From Tsuneonella dongtanensis (lineage in GTDB: Bacteria > Pseudomonadota > Alphaproteobacteria > Sphingomonadales > Sphingomonadaceae), in NCBI RefSeq assembly GCF_001698205.1, contig NZ_CP016591.1:1550001-1614000 (forward strand): 64,000 bases of DNA, given 5' to 3'. The notes under the pieces are model-generated. The model searched no databases and had not been told where the DNA came from. It saw nothing but the letters and a program-made list of their open reading frames with translations. Made by a program: the position numbers and the translations under genes. This document shows positions 7,448 through 16,966 of this stretch, one piece after another (the first letter of the stretch is position 1; each line of letters starts with the position of its first letter).

Positions 7448-8643
7448 CAATTCTCCATCGCGGCGAAGGCCTGTTCGAGGTCCGCGATGAGATCGTCCGG
7501 GTCCTCTAGGCCCACCGAGAACCTGATAGCGGCGCCGTCCCCGCTTGCCAAATCGGCGTCCGGGACGCGGGTGATGGTCCTCTTCGCCTCGAACGGGACC
7601 ACGAGGCTTTCGTAGCCGCCCCAGCTATAGCCGATCCCGAACAGCTCGAGCGCGTCGACGAAGCGCGCGCGGGCCTCGATGCCTCCTTTGGCGAGGACCA
7701 CGCTGAACAGGCCGCACCCGCCGGTGAAATCGCGCGCCCACAGGTCGTGACCCGGCGCGCCGGGCAGCATCGGACACAGGACACGGGCGACTTCCGCTCG
7801 CGCTTCCAGCCAGGTCGCGATCTTGAGTGCAGCGGCCGTCGAGTGCGCCAGCCGCACCCCCATCGTCCTCAGGCCCCGCAAGGCGAGCGATGCATCGTCC
7901 GGCGAGACGACGTTGCCGAGCTGCTGGGCGCAGAGCCGCAGGCGGGCGTGCCATTCCGCTCCCGCGCTCGCCGAGCCCATCATCAGGTCCGAATGGCCGC
8001 CGACGTGCTTGGTCAGGCTCATCACGGAAATGTCGCAGCCGTGCGCCAGCGCCGGGAATCCCAGTGCGCTCGCCCAGGTGTTGTCGATCACGCTGGCCGC
8101 GCCCCGCTCGCGTGCGATGCGGGCGAGGGCGGGGACGTCGGAGACTTCCATCGTCAGGCTGCCGGGGCTCTCGAGCATGACCGCCGAAGTACGTTCGCAG
8201 AAGAGCGCGGCGTACGCGTCGAGGTCCAGCGGATCGAAGAACCGCGTCTCGATGCCGAAGCGCTTGAGGAAGCCGTTCGCTAGATTGCGCGTCGGCTCGT
8301 AGGCGTTGTCGGTGACGAGCAGGACGTCGCCTGGCTTGAGCACGGTGAGCAGCGCGCCCGCGATCGCCGCCACCCCGCTCGGGTAAAGCACGGTGCCCTC
8401 GGCCCCCGGCTCCAGCTCGGTCAGCGCATCGGCGAGCGCCCACTGGGTCGGAGTGCCGCGACGACCGTAATAAAAGTGGCCGTCCGCATTCGGCCGTCCC
8501 GCGGCGAGGTCGGCGCTGCTTTCGTAAAGATGGGTGCTTGTACGCCAGACCGGCGGATTCACCGCGGCTCCCGTCCATTCGCTGCGCCGTCCACCGGTGA
8601 CGAGCCGCGTCCCGGCCGCGCGGTCCTTGCCCCCTTTGGCCAT
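7447..8643 (-). CDS. metC: Cystathionine beta-lyase / Cys-Met metabolism PLP enzyme
   Basis: A 398-residue PLP-dependent enzyme of the Cys/Met metabolism family. The PLP lysine lies in VMSLTKHVGGHSD, and the C-terminal IRFSVGLEDPDDLIADLEQA is typical of the family. Members include cystathionine beta-lyase, gamma-synthase and gamma-lyase; the pattern and the sulfurtransferase neighbour favour beta-lyase, which releases homocysteine, pyruvate and ammonia. I chose the ATG at 8643, giving MAKGGKDRAAG, because the longer open frame merely runs through sseA. It starts 2 bases after the sseA stop. Exact substrate remains uncertain. Confidence 0.85.
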   Translation of the reverse strand: MAKGGKDRAAGTRLVTGGRRSEWTGAAVNPPVWRTSTHLYESSADLAAGRPNADGHFYYGRRGTPTQWALADALTELEPGAEGTVLYPSGVAAIAGALLTVLKPGDVLLVTDNAYEPTRNLANGFLKRFGIETRFFDPLDLDAYAALFCERTSAVMLESPGSLTMEVSDVPALARIARERGAASVIDNTWASALGFPALAHGCDISVMSLTKHVGGHSDLMMGSASAGAEWHARLRLCAQQLGNVVSPDDASLALRGLRTMGVRLAHSTAAALKIATWLEARAEVARVLCPMLPGAPGHDLWARDFTGGCGLFSVVLAKGGIEARARFVDALELFGIGYSWGGYESLVVPFEAKRTITRVPDADLASGDGAAIRFSVGLEDPDDLIADLEQAFAAMEN

Positions 8644-8645
8644 GG

Positions 8646-9494
8646 TCAGGCGGCGGCCCCCGTCTCCTTGGGGGTGGAGGGATCGGCGCCCCATTCGCTC
8701 CAGCTGCCGTCGTAGAGCGCGGCGTCTTCGACGCCCAGCCGGTGCAGCGCGAAGAGCAGCACCGAGGCGGTCACCCCGCTGCCGCAGGAAGTGACGATCG
8801 GACGGTCGAGATCGACGCCCGCGCGCTCGAACAGCGCGCGCAGTTCGTCTTCGGAGCGGAACGTGCCGTCGGCATTGTAGAGATCGCGGAAGAACAGGTT
8901 GCACGCGCCGGGAATGTGTCCGCCCGGAAGCCCGTGGACGGCATCGACCGTTTCGCCGGTGAAGCGGCCCGCATCGCGGGCGTCGATCACCTGCTCGGCG
9001 CGGGTATCGATATTCGCGAGGACCTGGTCCTTCGAGCGGACCCGGCTCCAGTCGCCGGCGATCGGCCCGGGCGTGCAGCCGTCGCATACGGTCTCCCCGG
9101 CTTCGAGCGGCCGACCTTCCGCCTTCCACTTTGCCAGCCCGCCGTCAAGGATGGCCACATCGGCCACGCCGTTCATGTGCAGGATGAACCACGCGCGCGC
9201 GGAGGTCTTCACCGCGCTGTCGTCGTACAGGACCACCCGGCTGTCCGGTGACACTCCGAGCGAGGCGAGGCGGGCCGCGACCTGCTCGTGCGTGGGGAGG
9301 GCGTTTGGCACGCTCGATCCGGCGTCCTTGAACGTCCCAAGGTCGAGGAAGCGCGCGCCGGGAATGTGCCCGGCGAGAAACTCTGCGCGGGCATCGCGAT
9401 CGGGCTGGGTGGCGTGGGCCGAGGCGTCGAGCACGACGATGGTGCCGCCATCCAGCTCGCGCGCCAGCCATTCGGTCGTAACAAGGCTGTCCAT
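8646..9494 (-). CDS. sseA: 3-mercaptopyruvate / thiosulfate sulfurtransferase
   Basis: A 282-residue two-domain rhodanese. Each half shows the rhodanese pattern: HIPGARFLDL and AWFILHMNG in the inactive N-terminal domain, and GHIPGACNL plus the catalytic loop SCGSGVTA in the C-terminal domain. The loop CGSGVTA is characteristic of mercaptopyruvate sulfurtransferase, which moves sulfur from 3-mercaptopyruvate to acceptors such as thioredoxin or cyanide. It leads a minus-strand trio with the metC-like lyase and MscS channel, consistent with sulfur amino acid turnover. Confidence 0.92.
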   Translation of the reverse strand: MDSLVTTEWLARELDGGTIVVLDASAHATQPDRDARAEFLAGHIPGARFLDLGTFKDAGSSVPNALPTHEQVAARLASLGVSPDSRVVLYDDSAVKTSARAWFILHMNGVADVAILDGGLAKWKAEGRPLEAGETVCDGCTPGPIAGDWSRVRSKDQVLANIDTRAEQVIDARDAGRFTGETVDAVHGLPGGHIPGACNLFFRDLYNADGTFRSEDELRALFERAGVDLDRPIVTSCGSGVTASVLLFALHRLGVEDAALYDGSWSEWGADPSTPKETGAAA

Positions 9495-9544
9495 GGCGCG
9501 CAGGCTAGCCGCCGCGCCGCGGCTTAGCCAGCGGCTATTCGCGC

Positions 9545-10681
9545 CTAGTCGAGCGCCTTCTGGCCGACCGCGTGATAGGTCTGGGGCATCTCGTCGAGCC
9601 GGAAGGGCTGCAGGCGCTGGCTGGCCCCGGGCGACTTGAGGCCGACGATGAAGGTGCGCGCGATCGGTTCCATCCCGTCGGCTTCCGCGCGCACCCTGAG
9701 CAGCGGAACGTAGACCACCGCCGTGCCGTGCGGGATCGGCCGTATCTCGCTCACCGGCAGGCGGAACTCGCCGGAGAACGACGCGCTTTCGCCCGGGTCG
9801 AGCTTCGTCAGGGACTGGACCGGGGTGAGCGCCACCGAAGGGTCGGCCAGCTGCTGGTCGGCCGGGACGCGGGCGTGCGCGGTGACGAAGTCGCCGCCGA
9901 AGCTCACGTTCTCGAGCGGATGCGCGCCCCGGTTGGTCACGCGCACATCGTAGGTGAGCGTCGCGAACATCACGCTGCGGGCAAGCTGGCGCACCTTCGC
10001 CTCGATTATCAGCGGTGGCCCGCCAATTGCCGGAGCGGGCGGCGATGCGCCCTGGCCGCCCGAAATTCGCGGCTTCTCGATAACCGGCACCGCGACGCTG
10101 CTGCTGACTCCGGAGCGCCGGCGCAGGAAGAAAGCGCCCGCGCCGAGCACCGCAAGGGCCAGCAAGCCGACCAGCGCAAAGAGCCAGCCGGGGGTTCCCT
10201 CATCGACCGGAGCGTCGCTTGCCGCAGGGCTCGCGGCGCTCTCGGCGCCCGGGGACACCGGCGGGAGCACGCTCGGCTCGGCTCCGGGCGCCGCCGAGGG
10301 AAACGGTGCCGGGCTATCGGCAATGGCCTCCGCGGCAGGCGAATCGGCGGCGGCAGGAGGCGTGAATCGCGGGGGCAGCGTGCTGCTGCGCGGCGGCAGG
10401 ATCGCGCGCTGGGTCGGCGTCGCGGCCGGCGCGGGGGTCGGAGCCGGTGCGGCGGTGGCGCGCGGCGTCGGGGTAGGCGTCGGCGTGCGAGGGCGCGTCA
10501 GGATCGGTGCGTCGGGATCGACCGGGCCCTGGATGTCGGTGGGCGTGGGCGTCGGGTTGGTCGGCAGGCGAAAACCGCCCGGCGCCGGGGTCGGCGTCGG
10601 AGCCGCGTCCTGCGCAAGGCCGGGCGCGGCAAGAATGCCGACGGCAAGCGCGAACAGGCTGACTGGTCCGAAGTGTCTCAT
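9545..10681 (-). CDS. Exported Pro/Thr-rich protein with one membrane anchor
   Basis: A 378-residue protein I do not recognise. Residues 1-24 look like a signal peptide ending at GLAQ. A long low-complexity stretch rich in Pro, Thr and Ala follows (repeats such as PTPTPTP, about residues 28-150). One transmembrane helix occurs near residues 170-192 (WLFALVGLLALAVLGAGAFF) ending in RRRS, and the C-terminal 170 residues look like a beta-rich domain. The arrangement suggests a periplasmic linker tethered to the membrane with a cytoplasmic or second folded domain. The ATG at 10681 is chosen because it places the signal peptide at the very N-terminus. No operon partner is obvious. Confidence 0.65.
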   Translation of the reverse strand: MRHFGPVSLFALAVGILAAPGLAQDAAPTPTPAPGGFRLPTNPTPTPTDIQGPVDPDAPILTRPRTPTPTPTPRATAAPAPTPAPAATPTQRAILPPRSSTLPPRFTPPAAADSPAAEAIADSPAPFPSAAPGAEPSVLPPVSPGAESAASPAASDAPVDEGTPGWLFALVGLLALAVLGAGAFFLRRRSGVSSSVAVPVIEKPRISGGQGASPPAPAIGGPPLIIEAKVRQLARSVMFATLTYDVRVTNRGAHPLENVSFGGDFVTAHARVPADQQLADPSVALTPVQSLTKLDPGESASFSGEFRLPVSEIRPIPHGTAVVYVPLLRVRAEADGMEPIARTFIVGLKSPGASQRLQPFRLDEMPQTYHAVGQKALD

Positions 10682-10787
10682 GGCTCCCGGTGCCGCGTCC
10701 AAAGCGTGGGAAGCGCTGAATAGGCACTGAATTGCCCGAGTCCACCGCCGCCTTGCGATGAAGCGCGATTCCCGTCAGATGCGCGGC

Positions 10788-11246
10788 ATGAGCGACACAC
10801 CTGCAACCATGCACCTCGGCCAGACGAGCGCGCTGCCTGCTTCTCCGCAAGAGGCGGTGCTCGACTACGTGCCCAACCCGCGCGCGGGCATGCTCTACCT
10901 CGTCCGTTTCGCCGCGCCCGAGTTCACCTCGCTGTGCCCGGTCACCGGCCAGCCCGACTTCGCGCACCTGGTGATCGACTACGCGCCGGGCGAGACCATC
11001 GTCGAATCGAAGAGCCTCAAGCTGTTTCTCGGCTCCTTCCGCAACCACTGCGGTTTCCACGAGGACGTCACCGTCGGCATCGGCCAGCGCCTCGCCGAGG
11101 AGATGAAGCCCCGCTGGCTGCGCATCGGCGGCTACTGGTACCCGCGCGGCGGCATCCCAATCGACGTTTTCTGGCAAACCGGCACGCCGCCCGAGGGGCT
11201 ATGGGTGCCCGAACAGGGCGTGCAGGGGTATCGCGGGCGGGGGTGA
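10788..11246 (+). CDS. queF: NADPH-dependent 7-cyano-7-deazaguanine reductase
   Basis: A 152-residue type I QueF, which reduces preQ0 to preQ1 in the synthesis of the tRNA base queuosine. The catalytic Cys sits in [14 protein letters not shown] (Cys50, with the proton-donor Asp57), and the substrate loop is [14 protein letters not shown]. The length is typical of the unimodular enzyme. I chose the ATG at 10788 over in-frame ATGs at 10758 and 10779, since it gives the usual N-terminal length; none has a strong ribosome binding site. It stands alone, divergent from the Pro-rich gene, and no other queuosine gene is in the window. Confidence 0.93.
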   Translation: MSDTPATMHLGQTSALPASPQEAVLDYVPNPRAGMLYLVRFAAPEFTSLCPVTGQPDFAHLVIDYAPGETIVESKSLKLFLGSFRNHCGFHEDVTVGIGQRLAEEMKPRWLRIGGYWYPRGGIPIDVFWQTGTPPEGLWVPEQGVQGYRGRG

Positions 11247-11293
11247 GGGGCGGTCAGGCCTACGGCTGTTATCGGGTGATAACGCGGGTGGTC

Positions 11294-11327
11294 GGGACGT
11301 CTACTTTTGGGGTGGAAAACGGACGTC
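11294..11327. repeat. Degenerate short repeat, copy A
   Basis: Core ACGTCTACTTTTGGGG followed by TGGAAAACGGACGT. Its ends GACGTC and GACGTC are inverted. It abuts the stop codon of the barstar homologue and resembles copy C on the other side of that gene. Confidence 0.6.
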
Positions 11328-11730
11328 ACTCTAGCAGAAGATGGACGCCGTCTTTTGCTTCTTCGCCGTCACCGCCATGGACACGGATGATCTCTACAAG
11401 CCAGTCGAAGACAGTAGCTCCCACGCCCTGCTGCGCGCGTCTCAGGTCCGCTTTCACGGTATCTCGGTAAGCGGGATGACAGCGCCTCAGCCGTTTCTCG
11501 AGTTGTCTCGCAGTTTCAGGATAGCCAAGGTTGGCACGCGACGCGGCAGAATGGGTCCATCGAAGAACGAAACCATCTGCCGGAGTGCCAAAGCCCCCGC
11601 GCAGTATGTCGTTGAATGCGTCGAGGTTGCGCCCCCAATCCGCATCGGGAATGAGCACGCTGCTGACTTGGTCGTAAAAGGTTTCAAGCGAAGTAATCTT
11701 GGCACCGTCGAGAACATATTCCTTCGTCAT
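11326..11730 (-). CDS. Barstar family protein (ribonuclease inhibitor-like)
   Basis: A 134-residue protein matching the barstar family. The start DGAKITSLETFYDQ and the signature WGRNLDAFNDILRGG are the classical barstar strand-helix-helix region that blocks a barnase-type RNase active site. The C-terminal half (residues 55-134) is longer than canonical barstar, which is about 90 residues. No barnase-like or other toxin gene is adjacent, so this is an orphan immunity-type protein, or it acts on an unlinked or imported RNase. It lies in a lower-G+C patch and is bracketed by repeat copies A and C. Family assignment is good; biological role is unknown. Confidence 0.75.
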   Translation of the reverse strand: MTKEYVLDGAKITSLETFYDQVSSVLIPDADWGRNLDAFNDILRGGFGTPADGFVLRWTHSAASRANLGYPETARQLEKRLRRCHPAYRDTVKADLRRAQQGVGATVFDWLVEIIRVHGGDGEEAKDGVHLLLE

Positions 11731-11755
11731 TACCTACGCGTAGTGCGGGTGGACC

Positions 11756-11785
11756 AACGTCCGCAATGGGGTCGTTTGCTGTCCG
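11756..11785. repeat. Degenerate short repeat, copy B
   Basis: Begins AACGTCCGCAATGGGG then TCGTTTGC. Its first 21 bases are identical to copy D at 12725, about 970 bases away; together B and D bracket the small exported-protein gene. Confidence 0.65.
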
Positions 11786-11851
11786 ACCGTTTTTCTCGGA
11801 TCAAGGGCAGAAGCTGCCAGTCGGCTTTCAGACGCGGCTCGGATGAGATCG

Positions 11852-11880
11852 AACGTCTGCCATGGGGTGGAAAGCGGACA
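11852..11880. repeat. Degenerate short repeat, copy C
   Basis: Sequence AACGTCTGCCATGGGG followed by TGGAAAGCGGACA. It shares its left half with copies B and D and its right half (TGGAAA-CGGAC) with copy A, so it links the two sub-types. Confidence 0.6.
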
Positions 11881-11925
11881 GATTCCGATCGCGGCGGCGG
11901 CTTAAAGCTGAGCCAAGTAATTAGA

Positions 11926-11947
11926 GGGCGCCCAAGCCAGGGCGCCC
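11926..11947 (-). terminator. Hairpin terminator of the small exported-protein gene
   Basis: Two copies of the self-complementary GGGCGCCC separated by AAGCCA form an 8-bp stem and 6-base loop, 22 bases beyond the stop codon of the gene at 11970-12425. Read on the minus strand it is followed by TCTAATTACTT, a weak T-rich tail. Confidence 0.6.
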
Positions 11948-11969
11948 CCCAAGAACGTGCAGCTAGCCC

Positions 11970-12425
11970 TTACTTGCGCCATTGTCCCGTGCCGCTTCCC
12001 CCTGCGACTTTGCCCGCATATGTAATTCCGCCCCCCTTGCCAGCGTACATACCGGTCTTGCCGTAGAGCCCGCCAACGCAGCCCATCATGGTGCGTTCTT
12101 TATCCTGAAAATTGCACCCCCAGACCGAGGTATATGCGCCTGCGGGACTGGTCGCGTCGCAAATCGCGTGCATATGAAAGATGGCGTCATTTGGCGGCTG
12201 AGTTGTGCTGATGCAGGTGTAGGTCTCAGCAGTCTTTTTGCCGTCTGCCCAAACTGTATTAGTTGATCCTGTCCAATATGAACCGGCAACAGGTACCCCG
12301 TCCGGACCGGTCGTGCCAACCGTCGTCGGAGTTTTCGCTACAGCATCGAAGGTGAATGTTTGCGCTTGGGCGGGCATTGCGATTGCAGATGCCGCTGCGA
12401 GGCAGGTGACGAAAATTGAACGCAT
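11970..12425 (-). CDS. Small exported protein, function unknown
   Basis: A 151-residue protein with a clear signal peptide (MRSIFVTCLAAASAIAMPAQAQ, cut after AQA). The mature part begins TFTFDAVAKTPT and contains GVPVAGSYWTGS, four cysteines spaced over residues 80-125, and a Gly-rich tail ending GQWRK. Secretion to the periplasm or outside is inferred from the signal. I do not recognise a family. G+C is visibly lower than in neighbouring genes (two 60-base lines counted by eye gave about 52%), and copies B and D of the repeat flank it, so horizontal origin is possible. The ATG at 12425 is chosen because it directly precedes the signal peptide. Confidence 0.7.
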   Translation of the reverse strand: MRSIFVTCLAAASAIAMPAQAQTFTFDAVAKTPTTVGTTGPDGVPVAGSYWTGSTNTVWADGKKTAETYTCISTTQPPNDAIFHMHAICDATSPAGAYTSVWGCNFQDKERTMMGCVGGLYGKTGMYAGKGGGITYAGKVAGGSGTGQWRK

Positions 12426-13103
12426 GTCGAAAACCCCTTCAATGAGTCCGACCAATCGTCCGAAAACAAGCTCAAAGATCTCTGCGATACATCTTGCGAC
12501 CGCAAGGCGTTGCATCCACGACGACGGCCCAACCGTCGATTCGCGGCCCGAACAAAGTGTACGGCTCTGTCGGACAATGTCTAACCGTTTTCCCCTTCCC
12601 CGCTATTACGGCGAGCCTAACCTTGGTCGGTCCAGCGTTCGGAGTCCAACGAGGCTCCAAACCATGCAATAGAATGGACGAGCCGGCAGCTTGATCTCAC
12701 GTGGCGGGCGCTCGATCAGTTTCGAACGTCCGCAATGGGGTCGTTAGCGGTCTGGCTGCTTTCCGTTCATTCTCCGCACTCATCACCAAGGGTTTGACCA
12801 GACCCCCGCTGCCGTTACCGACTCTGCACCACCGCCGCTCAGCCCGAGCATGTTTTGGCGGCAGTTCGAGATGTGCCGGTGAGCACCGCTTGTGCCCTGC
12901 CGAAACCATTTTCCTACGCTCCTGATAGTGCATACAGGTCTTGCTTCGCTTTTTTTCGAACGGAGCAGCGGATCATGATCGCGGCCGCCAGTTTCACGCC
13001 GACCTTGACGCCGCGCACGGCAGCGCCGGTGCGATTTAGGTGTGTACTTCGTGTCGCCTTTCGCCGCCTTGCGCCCCGGCTTTCTCGGGCCCAGAACCGG
13101 CCC
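12426..13103. other. Non-coding stretch between exported protein and fumC
   Basis: About 680 bases with no gene I can support. It contains repeat copy D and must hold the promoters of the divergent genes on either side, but no convincing -35/-10 pair stands out. The fumC frame stays open back to 12855, yet that part has no conserved protein sequence. Base composition rises towards the fumC side. Confidence 0.6.
12725..12751. repeat. Degenerate short repeat, copy D
   Basis: Starts with the same 21 bases as copy B (AACGTCCGCAATGGGG plus TCGTT) and then diverges to AGCGGTCTG. It lies 300 bases upstream of the exported-protein gene start. Confidence 0.65.
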
Positions 13104-14489
<1,386 letters not shown>

Positions 14490-14513
14490 CCTCGCCCTTC
14501 GCTGTCGCTCGGG

Positions 14514-14561
14514 AGTTTCGACCCAAAACCATCCCCCGGATGGTTTTGTGCAGTCGAAACT
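14514..14561. terminator. Large inverted repeat between fumC and tRNA-Thr
   Basis: Outer arms AGTTTCGAC and GTCGAAACT (9 bp) enclose inner arms AAAACCATCC and GGATGGTTTT (10 bp) around CCC. Both strands give a T-rich flank beside the inner stem, so it could terminate fumC and also the opposing tRNA transcript. The last base adjoins the tRNA CCA end. Confidence 0.6.
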
Positions 14562-14635
14562 GGTGCCGGCTGAGGGATTTGAACCCCCGACCTTCGGTTT
14601 ACAAAACCGCTGCACTACCACTGTGCTAAGCCGGC
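14561..14635 (-). tRNA. tRNA-Thr (TGT anticodon)
   Basis: The minus strand folds as a cloverleaf: acceptor GCCGGCT paired with AGCCGGC, D-stem GCAC/GTGC, anticodon loop TTTGTAA with TGT, T-arm with TTCAAAT, and an encoded CCA. The lowest anticodon-stem pair is G-A. Anticodon TGT reads ACA (Thr). Confidence 0.93.
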
Positions 14636-14656
14636 TCCCGGAAACGCGCCTTTCGA

Positions 14657-15544
14657 TCAGAGCGCGCCGAATGTCCAGCCCTCGGTGCGGGCGATGTCGG
14701 GAGTGAGGCCCGCCGGGCTCCAGTACTCAGGGCGATGGGCAACCGAACGCAGCCAGGCCGCGGTAACCAACGCGTCGGACGAGTGGTCGTCGATCGGGCC
14801 GGTCCCTGCAACGGGAGGAGAGCCAAGTTCGGCGAGCCTTTCGCCGAGGTCCTCGAACGTGCGGATCTTGCTAGCGCCCTTGCGCACGCCTGCACCGCGC
14901 GCGGCGATCGAGGTGTACATCTCCACGATCACCGACCCGCTCTCCGGCAGCGGGTCGACCGGCCAGACCGGCACCCGTCCCCGAAGCCGGTGCAGCATGC
15001 GCATGCCGGTCAGGCTCGACTTGCCGACCTGCGCGGCGCCAATGAGGTTGAAATTGCTCACCGGGCGAACGCCCTGCGCGCGCTGGGCGTGCTCGCTCCG
15101 CCGGAAGCGGCCCTCGCGAGTGGGCGCGTCGGCGAGATGGAACCGGTCGCCGACGTGCTCGGCGGAATGCCGGAAGAAGCGCGAAGCCTCTGGATGGCGC
15201 ACGAAGCCGGACGCGGCGAGATGGTCGTCGGCGGCGCAGGTCTCGTCGATCAGCCGCCACAGGCTCCGCGCGTCGGGTGGACTTGCGGCCCATCCCGGAA
15301 AGTACCCGCCCGCATCGGCGAAAGGCAGCGCGATCCCGAGGTCCATCCCGACGAGCGTGTCGGGGGGAAGGTCTTCGGTCAGGATGGCAAGCACGTCGGT
15401 TCGCGACCAGCCTCGACCCGGATTGACCAGGACCGGCGGACCGCCATCGAGGTGCGCCAGTGCGAGTGCGATGCCCTTCTGGCGCTCGCCGGCCGCGCCC
15501 GACCAGTCGATCGCCAGGAAGTGCCTGAAGCGCCCCGGCCTCAT
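14657..15544 (-). CDS. Uncharacterised protein with RNase H-like N-terminus
   Basis: A 295-residue soluble protein. It begins FLAIDWSGAAGERQKGIALA, a pattern like the first strand of RNase H-fold or DUF429-type proteins with an early Asp, and has VGMDLGIALPFAD where a second acidic residue would be expected. A conserved-looking central part is NFNLIGAAQVGKSSLTGMRML, and the C-terminus has DDHSSDALVTAAWL. A nuclease or phosphotransfer role is only a guess from fold pattern. The ATG at 15544 overlaps the rarA stop (ATGA), so it is translated with the DNA-repair ATPase RarA, which would fit a nucleic-acid role. No family name is certain. Confidence 0.65.
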   Translation of the reverse strand: MRPGRFRHFLAIDWSGAAGERQKGIALALAHLDGGPPVLVNPGRGWSRTDVLAILTEDLPPDTLVGMDLGIALPFADAGGYFPGWAASPPDARSLWRLIDETCAADDHLAASGFVRHPEASRFFRHSAEHVGDRFHLADAPTREGRFRRSEHAQRAQGVRPVSNFNLIGAAQVGKSSLTGMRMLHRLRGRVPVWPVDPLPESGSVIVEMYTSIAARGAGVRKGASKIRTFEDLGERLAELGSPPVAGTGPIDDHSSDALVTAAWLRSVAHRPEYWSPAGLTPDIARTEGWTFGAL

Positions 15545-16866
15545 TCCTGCTCGCGCTCGGCGCGCAGCCTGGCCCAATATTCGAGGCGCTTCCTCACTTC
15601 GCGCTCGAAGCCGCGCTCGACCGGGGTGTAGAACTGCTGCCGCCGGATCTCCTCTGGCCAATAGTCCGCGCCGGAGAATCCTTCGTCCGCATCGTGGTCG
15701 TAGGCATATCCCTTGCCGTAGCCGACATCCTTCATCAGCTTGGTCGGCGCGTTGAGGATGTGCGCTGGCGGCATCAGGCTGCCGGTTTCCTTCGCGCTGC
15801 GCCACGAGGACTTGAAGGCCATGTAGGCCGCGTTCGATTTGGGCGCGGTGGCGCAATAGAGGCAGGCCTGAACGATCGCCAGTTCGCCCTCGGGGCTGCC
15901 GAGAAACTCGTAGGCGTCTTTCGCGGCGAGGCACTGGACCAGCGCCTGCGGATCGGCGAGGCCGATGTCCTCGCTCGCCGCGCGGACCAGGCGCCGCAGC
16001 ACGAACAGCGGCTCCTCGCCCGCCACCAGCATCCGCGCCATGTAATATAGCGCCGCGTCGGGATCGGACCCGCGCAGCGCTTTGTGCCACGCGGAAATGA
16101 GGTTGTAGTGCCCCTCCCGGTCCTTGTCGTAGACTGCGACGCGGCGCTGCAGGAACTTGCCGAGCTCGCCCGGGTCGAGCGGAGCCGGGATTTGCGCTGC
16201 ATAGAGCGTTTCGGCCTGGTTGAGCAGGAAGCGACCGTCGCCGTCCGCGCTCGCGACCAGCGCCTCGCGCGCATCTGGCGTAAGGGGCAGGAGGCCCTCG
16301 AGCGCTTCGGCCTTGTCGAGCAGGCTGCCCAGTGCCGCCGCGTCGAGCCGGCGGAGGATGAGCACCTGTGCGCGGCTGAGCAGCGCGGCGTTGAGCTCGA
16401 AGCTCGGGTTCTCGGTCGTCGCGCCGACGAGCGTGACGGTGCCGCGTTCGACGAAGGGCAGGAAGCCGTCCTGCTGCGCGCGATTGAAGCGGTGGATCTC
16501 GTCCACGAACAGCAGCGTCCGTTGGCCCGCCTGCGCGGCCTTGTCGGCTTCGGCGAACGCCTTCTTGAGGTCGGCAACTCCGCTGAAGACCGCGCTGATC
16601 GAGGCAAAGCGCATTCCCACCGCATCAGCCAGCAGGCGGGCGATGCTCGTTTTCCCGGTACCGGGCGGGCCCCACAGGATCATGCTCGACAGCCTGCCGG
16701 CCGCGACCATGCGCCCGATGGCGCCCTCGGCGCCGGTGAGGTGCTCCTGTCCCACGACCTCGTCCAGCGCACGCGGGCGCAACCGGTCTGCAAGAGGCGC
16801 ATCCTCGCGGGGCTGGTCGAGGCCGGGCGCGGTCGTCGCAACGGTGTCTGGAAATAGGTCGGCCAT
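15541..16866 (-). CDS. rarA: Replication-associated recombination ATPase RarA/MgsA
   Basis: A 441-residue AAA+ ATPase that acts at stalled replication forks. Walker A is GPPGTGKT (residues 66-73), Walker B is LLFVDEIHRFN, sensor 1 is VGATTENPSF, and the C-terminal tetramerisation domain contains KSNAAYMAFKS and PAHILNAPTKLMK. The length is typical. It is followed with a 4-base overlap by the RNase H-like gene. It is divergent from the PadR-type regulator. Family assignment is firm. Confidence 0.94.
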   Translation of the reverse strand: MADLFPDTVATTAPGLDQPREDAPLADRLRPRALDEVVGQEHLTGAEGAIGRMVAAGRLSSMILWGPPGTGKTSIARLLADAVGMRFASISAVFSGVADLKKAFAEADKAAQAGQRTLLFVDEIHRFNRAQQDGFLPFVERGTVTLVGATTENPSFELNAALLSRAQVLILRRLDAAALGSLLDKAEALEGLLPLTPDAREALVASADGDGRFLLNQAETLYAAQIPAPLDPGELGKFLQRRVAVYDKDREGHYNLISAWHKALRGSDPDAALYYMARMLVAGEEPLFVLRRLVRAASEDIGLADPQALVQCLAAKDAYEFLGSPEGELAIVQACLYCATAPKSNAAYMAFKSSWRSAKETGSLMPPAHILNAPTKLMKDVGYGKGYAYDHDADEGFSGADYWPEEIRRQQFYTPVERGFEREVRKRLEYWARLRAEREQE

Positions 16867-16909
16867 CGCGATCGTATGTAGGAAACGAAGCGGCGGACCG
16901 CGAGGGGGG

Positions 16910-16966
16910 TTGAACTTCGATGCATCTAAGATATATCGTGAAGCATCGTAAGGAAGGATCTAAGAT
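16910..16966 (+). promoter_or_regulatory. Promoter and probable autoregulatory operator of the PadR gene
   Basis: TTGAAC at 16910 and TATATC at 16932 are spaced by 16 bases and could be -35 and -10 boxes. Two direct ATCTAAGAT repeats (16924-16932 and 16958-16966) and an inverted pair CGATGC/GCATCG (16918-16923 and 16943-16948) overlap the promoter and start codon. PadR proteins usually repress their own promoter, so these are candidate operator elements. AGGAAGG at 16951 is the ribosome binding site. Confidence 0.45.

Noticed and set aside
10440-10600. Tandem-looking PTPTP/ACCCCGAC repeats that resemble a small repeat array
   Set aside because: They are within the coding region for a Pro/Thr-rich linker, irregular in spacing and without CRISPR-type spacers.
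11268-11283. GTTATC-GGGT-GATAAC hairpin after queF as a terminator
   Set aside because: The stem has only 6 bp and no T-tract, so termination cannot be claimed.
12855-13103. In-frame upstream extension of fumC, including an ATG at 12975 behind GGAG
   Set aside because: The added 43 or more residues are not fumarase-like and the canonical N-terminus starts at 13104.
14561-14640. tRNA-Thr as a prophage or island attachment site
   Set aside because: No integrase, direct repeat of the tRNA end or phage gene is near; neighbours are core genes.
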